DNA from: Treponema sp. UBA6367
GTDB taxonomy: Bacteria; Spirochaetota; Spirochaetia; Treponematales; Treponemataceae
DNA: 45,880 nucleotides
Direction of reading: 5' to 3'
NCBI GenBank assembly: GCA_002437725.1
Contig: DJRF01000015.1
Span: 1 to 45,880 of the forward strand
This document shows positions 42,806 through 45,880 of the stretch, one piece after another. The translations under genes were made by a program, and so were the position numbers. The notes beneath the pieces are model-generated. The model did no database searches, was not told the DNA's origin, and was given only the letters and a program-made list of their open reading frames with translations. Position 1 is the stretch's first letter. The number at the start of each line of letters is the position of its first letter.

Positions 42806-42882
42806 ATCATATATCAATATTATACAGTATAAAGCCAAATTGTATAGTCCAATAAACAAAATTTAATAAAAATTGTATATCA
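42806..42882 (-). repeat. Three iterons at 33-bp spacing before DUF4143 ATPase 6
   Basis: ATCATATATCA (42806), ATTGTATAGTC (42839) and ATTGTATATCA (42872) start exactly 33 bp apart upstream of the ATG at 42765. The region is AT-rich, so this is the least certain of the three triplets. Confidence 0.6.
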
Positions 42883-42951
42883 GAGTAAACAGATTTTAAA
42901 TTATCCGCCACATAGACCGTTCTTGCCTTGCCGTTCACTGTTGTTTCAAAT

Positions 42952-43250
42952 ATGTCTGATGAAGAAAAAAGCATGCTAAAGGTTATTCTTGAATATGGGA
43001 AAAAAGCAGAGAAAGAAGCCGAAAGCATTCACAAAGCAAGTTGAGCAGCTTATATAAGGAAAAAGGAATTTCAGCTGGGAAAGCCGCAATGCAGCACTGG
43101 GTAAAAATTCTTTTCGGAGCAACATTCGGCTGGATTTTCACGGCAATTCTTGCGCTTCCATTGCTCACGTCTCTCATATATCCGCGGGAATACGACAAGC
43201 TGATTCCGGCAGTTTTTATAATCGGAGTCTCACGTCTTTCTAAAGAGTAA
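42952..43250 (+). CDS. Two small overlapping ORFs, possible membrane peptide remnant
   Basis: A 30-residue ORF (MSDEEKSMLKVILEYGKK, 42952-43044) overlaps a TTG-started 69-residue ORF (43041-43250) with one strong hydrophobic helix (ILFGATFGWIFTAILALPLL). Neither has a good ribosome-binding site. They may be one gene split by a frameshift, or remnants. Function unknown. Confidence 0.3.
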
Positions 43251-43302
43251 ATATTTCTAGCAGGCGCAGAAGTTTCTCTATGCCTGATGTTTTTCAAAGC
43301 AC

Positions 43303-43338
43303 AAAAAAACAGGCTTTTCCACTGCGGAAGAGCCTGTT
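43303..43338 (-). terminator. Terminator at the right-hand operon end
   Basis: AACAGGCTCTTCC and GGAAAAGCCTGTT pair at 12 of 13 positions on the minus strand, followed by seven T. Confidence 0.8.
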
Positions 43339-43361
43339 CCATTCTGCTTAGGAATGCCGTT
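43330..43361 (+). repeat. 32-bp direct repeat, copy 2
   Basis: Identical to 37923-37954; its first 9 bases are one arm of the terminator. Confidence 0.8.
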
Positions 43362-43877
43362 TTATTTGCTCTTTATTTCTTCAGATTCTTCAGGAATTTC
43401 GCTCCAGTCGTAATAGATTGTGGCGGTTGGATTCTTAACTTCTGTGTACTTAAACTTTGCAAAACGCGACTCATTTTCAAGAACATATATTTGAAGGAAG
43501 AGTTCTTCGCCTTTTTCTTTTTTTCTTTTTAAATTTAAGTCATTTTCGACCCAACATTTAAATGCGCTTAAAGTTGCAAAATCATTATAAAGAATTTCTT
43601 CTGGATTTAAGATTGAGACTTTGTTATAGAATTTTGCAATTTTCCATATTGAAGTGTAAATCCCTTTGCCTTGCAAATCTTTTTTTGAAATTCCGGGATA
43701 CAGATTTTCAAGATATTCATTATTGCTGTTAAAAGAAAGGCGCGGAAGAAAAAAGGCTGCCCTGCGTTCTGTTCTTTCATATTGCCAGCAATAAATTCCT
43801 AAAGTCTGAATACGACTGTAAGTTATGCCGACTGGCTTTGAAACAATATCCACAAATTCAATTTTGTTCATATTCAT
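43362..43877 (-). CDS. Unknown cytoplasmic protein, 171 aa
   Basis: The protein has no signal peptide or membrane helix; it is charged and ends in an acidic tail (EIPEESEEIKSK). It begins MNMNKIEFVDIVSKPVG and has an aromatic-rich first third. The start lies 33 bp after the stop of the second FGE gene and the terminator follows directly, so it is the last gene of that transcript. I recognise no family; a chaperone or accessory role for the variable surface protein is only a guess. Confidence 0.6.
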   Translation of the reverse strand: MNMNKIEFVDIVSKPVGITYSRIQTLGIYCWQYERTERRAAFFLPRLSFNSNNEYLENLYPGISKKDLQGKGIYTSIWKIAKFYNKVSILNPEEILYNDFATLSAFKCWVENDLNLKRKKEKGEELFLQIYVLENESRFAKFKYTEVKNPTATIYYDWSEIPEESEEIKSK

Positions 43878-43910
43878 TTTGCTATTTAACCTCGTTCAAT
43901 TTAAGTTTTT

Positions 43911-45880
43911 CTAATTTATTGAAGAGCGAACAAGGCGGAAGCCAAAGAGACTGTAGCCGCTGGCGCTGATGGTGACGTAGTCGAAACGTTTGCCCGGGCA
44001 GCTGCCGCCCTGGTAGGAAACCTGCGCGTAGCTGGCGTTGTTGTACCAAGAGCCGCCGCGACCGCAGCGGATAGAACCCGAAGCCGGGCCTGTACTTGAA
44101 GTGTCGCTTGATATGCGCCCACACCAATCCCAGCACCATTCCCATACGTTTCCGCTCATGTCGTAAAGTCCGTAGCCGTTTGCCTTTTTGCTCTTTACAT
44201 CTCTTGTACCATAGTAAAAGCTCGCATCAAGAACTTCATACCATGCTACCTCATCTACATTGTCGCTTCCAGCATAGGTGTAGCTTTCGCCGCCGCGCGC
44301 AGCCCATTCCCACTCAGCCTCTGTCGGAAGGCGGTAACCGTCCGCTGTAAAGTCGCATGTCGCGGCATCCCATGTTTCATCGTTATCAATCGAAGTGCTG
44401 CTAAAGTCCGGAACACTTCCCCACTCTTTTGGGTCTGTTTTTCCGTTAATTGAATAGCAAGGAGTCAAGCCTTCTTTTATAGAACGTGTGTTGCAGTATA
44501 CAAGCGCGTCATACCAGTTGACAGTGTGTACAGGATTGTTTTTTGCATCATCACCTGTAAGCTCTTTTCCGTCCTTGTCAGAAGCTCGAAGATAAGAACC
44601 ACATAGGTCGCTTCCCATTACAGCCTTGTATTCTCCGCGTGTTACCTCATGGTCGCTCATGTAGAACGAGGCGATCTCAAGCTTGCGTCCGCTTACGAAT
44701 ATATCTGAGCTCGGGGTCCATTCTTCTGTTCCGTCAATTGAAGCGCCAGGAATTTGTACAAAGTTTTCCGCAACCGGCTCGATGCTACCAGAAGTTGTGC
44801 CAGATGCAGAACGCACAACGCGGAAGCCATATTCATCACTGCGTAAGTATGGCTCATTGTCGTAGAAGAACCTTTTGGCAACCTTCGCGTAGCCGGCGTT
44901 GTAGTCATCCCAAGATCCGCCGCGTATGCAGCGTGTAGAACTTTTTGATAAGCACAAATAGTATGCGAACCGCCCAGAATCATAGTTCCAGCACCATTCC
45001 CATACGTTTCCGCTCATATCGTAAAGTCCGTAGCCGTTTGCCTTTTTGCTCTTTACATCCCCTGTTCCTTTCTTCTTTTCCCTCCAACTCGTATACCATG
45101 CAACTTCGTTTGCGTTATCGCTTCCGGCATAGGTGTAGCTTTCGCCGCCGCGCGCAGCCCATTCCCATTCAATCTCTGTCGGAAGGCGGTAACCGTCTGC
45201 TGTAAAGTCGCATATCGCGGCATCCCAAGTATCGTCATTTGAAAGCGGAACTTCTCCCCATTCGCTTGGATTTGTTTTTCCGCCGATTACATAGCAAGGA
45301 GTTAGGTTTTCCTTTATAGAACGAGTGTTGCAGTACACAAGCGCGTCATACCAGCTGACATCGGTTACAGGGTTGTTCTTTGCATCATCGCCTGTAAGTT
45401 CTTTTCCGTCCTTGTCGTAAGCGTAGGCAGCGCTTGGGTCGCTTCCCATTACATCCTTGTATTCTCCGCGTGTTACCTCATGGTCGCTCATGTAGAACGA
45501 GGCGATTTTCAGCTTGCGTCCGCTTACGAATATATCTGATTCCGGGGTCCATTCTTCTGTTCCGTCAATTGAAGCGCCAGGAATTTGTACAAAGTTTTCC
45601 GCAACCGGCTCGATGCTGCCGGAAGCTGAACCGCCAGTATTACCGCTTTCTGAACCGCCGCCGGATGTTGAACCGCCAGTGCTGCCGCTTTCTGATCCAG
45701 TTTCGCTACCCGAAGAGCTTGAAGAGCCAACTTTTGTAAAAGTTACAATTTCATCTATATCTACCGTGAATTTTCCATCTTTTACAGCAAGGTCGTTATC
45801 TTCTACTTCTTCTACCCATTCACTAGAAAGTGTGTCTGACGAGTGGGTCTGGTGCTGGTGAATTGTGCCGTTCTCAAAAG
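43911..45880 (-). CDS. FGE-fold lipoprotein with two FGE modules, 5' end outside the window
   Basis: The frame is open from 43911 to the window end, giving 656 codons. At the edge it continues the N-terminal repeat domain seen in the other FGE gene (GTIHQHQTH, VKDGKFTVDI), then a Ser/Gly linker, then two complete FGE modules in tandem, each with EIASFYMSDHEVTRGEY or the variant KIASFY, GYRLPTE and EWEWAARGGESYTYAGSD, YDMSGNVWEWCW, RGGSW and GFR(L/V)VR. An internal ATG at 45491 is not the start. Module bodies are near identical; the parts between RGGSW and GFR differ in sequence and length. The second of these is rich in C-ending codons (28 of 37). Confidence 0.88.
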   Translation of the reverse strand, partial: FENGTIHQHQTHSSDTLSSEWVEEVEDNDLAVKDGKFTVDIDEIVTFTKVGSSSSSGSETGSESGSTGGSTSGGGSESGNTGGSASGSIEPVAENFVQIPGASIDGTEEWTPESDIFVSGRKLKIASFYMSDHEVTRGEYKDVMGSDPSAAYAYDKDGKELTGDDAKNNPVTDVSWYDALVYCNTRSIKENLTPCYVIGGKTNPSEWGEVPLSNDDTWDAAICDFTADGYRLPTEIEWEWAARGGESYTYAGSDNANEVAWYTSWREKKKGTGDVKSKKANGYGLYDMSGNVWEWCWNYDSGRFAYYLCLSKSSTRCIRGGSWDDYNAGYAKVAKRFFYDNEPYLRSDEYGFRVVRSASGTTSGSIEPVAENFVQIPGASIDGTEEWTPSSDIFVSGRKLEIASFYMSDHEVTRGEYKAVMGSDLCGSYLRASDKDGKELTGDDAKNNPVHTVNWYDALVYCNTRSIKEGLTPCYSINGKTDPKEWGSVPDFSSTSIDNDETWDAATCDFTADGYRLPTEAEWEWAARGGESYTYAGSDNVDEVAWYEVLDASFYYGTRDVKSKKANGYGLYDMSGNVWEWCWDWCGRISSDTSSTGPASGSIRCGRGGSWYNNASYAQVSYQGGSCPGKRFDYVTISASGYSLFGFRLVRSSIN

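Noticed and set aside
38131..45880. Complete diversity-generating retroelement
   Set aside because: No reverse transcriptase, Avd or template repeat is in the window; only target-like features are present.

Overview
This AT-rich window looks like an accessory region of a spirochaete chromosome, most likely a host-associated or oral Treponema. The evidence is circumstantial: flagellar FliG/FlhF-like relics, BspA-type leucine-rich-repeat and formylglycine-generating-enzyme (FGE)-fold lipoproteins, homopolymeric G tracts in promoters, and many AAA_14/DUF4143 ATPases. No rRNA, tRNA or CRISPR array was recognised.

Layout. Bases 1-4.8 kb look like mobile or plasmid-derived DNA: a degenerate rolling-circle Rep homologue with two small overlapping ORFs, a topoisomerase III gene and an IS30-family transposase. 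Six copies of a perfect palindrome sit in this stretch, three of them in frame inside the topoisomerase gene. Bases 4.9-12.7 kb hold a UvrD-type helicase with a nuclease-like insert, a truncated SRP-type GTPase, a stand-alone FliG C-domain, a twice-frameshifted HNH endonuclease, a WYL protein without its HTH, and a frameshifted HEPN-type protein beside a one-TM protein. Bases 13-25 kb are a minus-strand surface-polysaccharide cluster (WecG/TagA, Wzx, FrhB-like, pyruvyl transferase fused to DUF2971, two glycosyltransferases, Wzy, HAD, UbiA-like), interrupted by a DUF4143 ATPase and facing a divergent XRE regulator. Bases 25-27 kb carry an ATC-hydrolase-like protein and a ZIP transporter.

Bases 27.6-45.9 kb appear to form one regulatory unit. 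A three-gene minus-strand operon (membrane protein, lipoprotein-type histidine kinase, LuxR-type response regulator) and four surface-protein genes (small lipoprotein, BspA-like LRR lipoprotein, beta-barrel protein, FGE-fold lipoprotein) all have the same 15-bp inverted repeat, GTGCGTAAAACGCAC, in front of a -10 box. The gap is 23 nt in two promoters and 24, 24 and 26 nt in the three that carry a G tract (9, 9 and 11 G). A further G10 tract lies at the 3' end of the membrane-protein gene and decides where it stops relative to the kinase start. I read this as a self-regulated, phase-variable surface-protein regulon.

Scattered through the second half are six AAA_14/DUF4143 ATPase genes. Each has its own private set of repeats just upstream of its start; in three genes these are three direct iterons at exactly 32 or 33 bp spacing. 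The two FGE-fold lipoproteins at the right end have divergent, C-ending-codon-rich 3' ends resembling diversity-generating-retroelement targets, but no reverse transcriptase is in the window.
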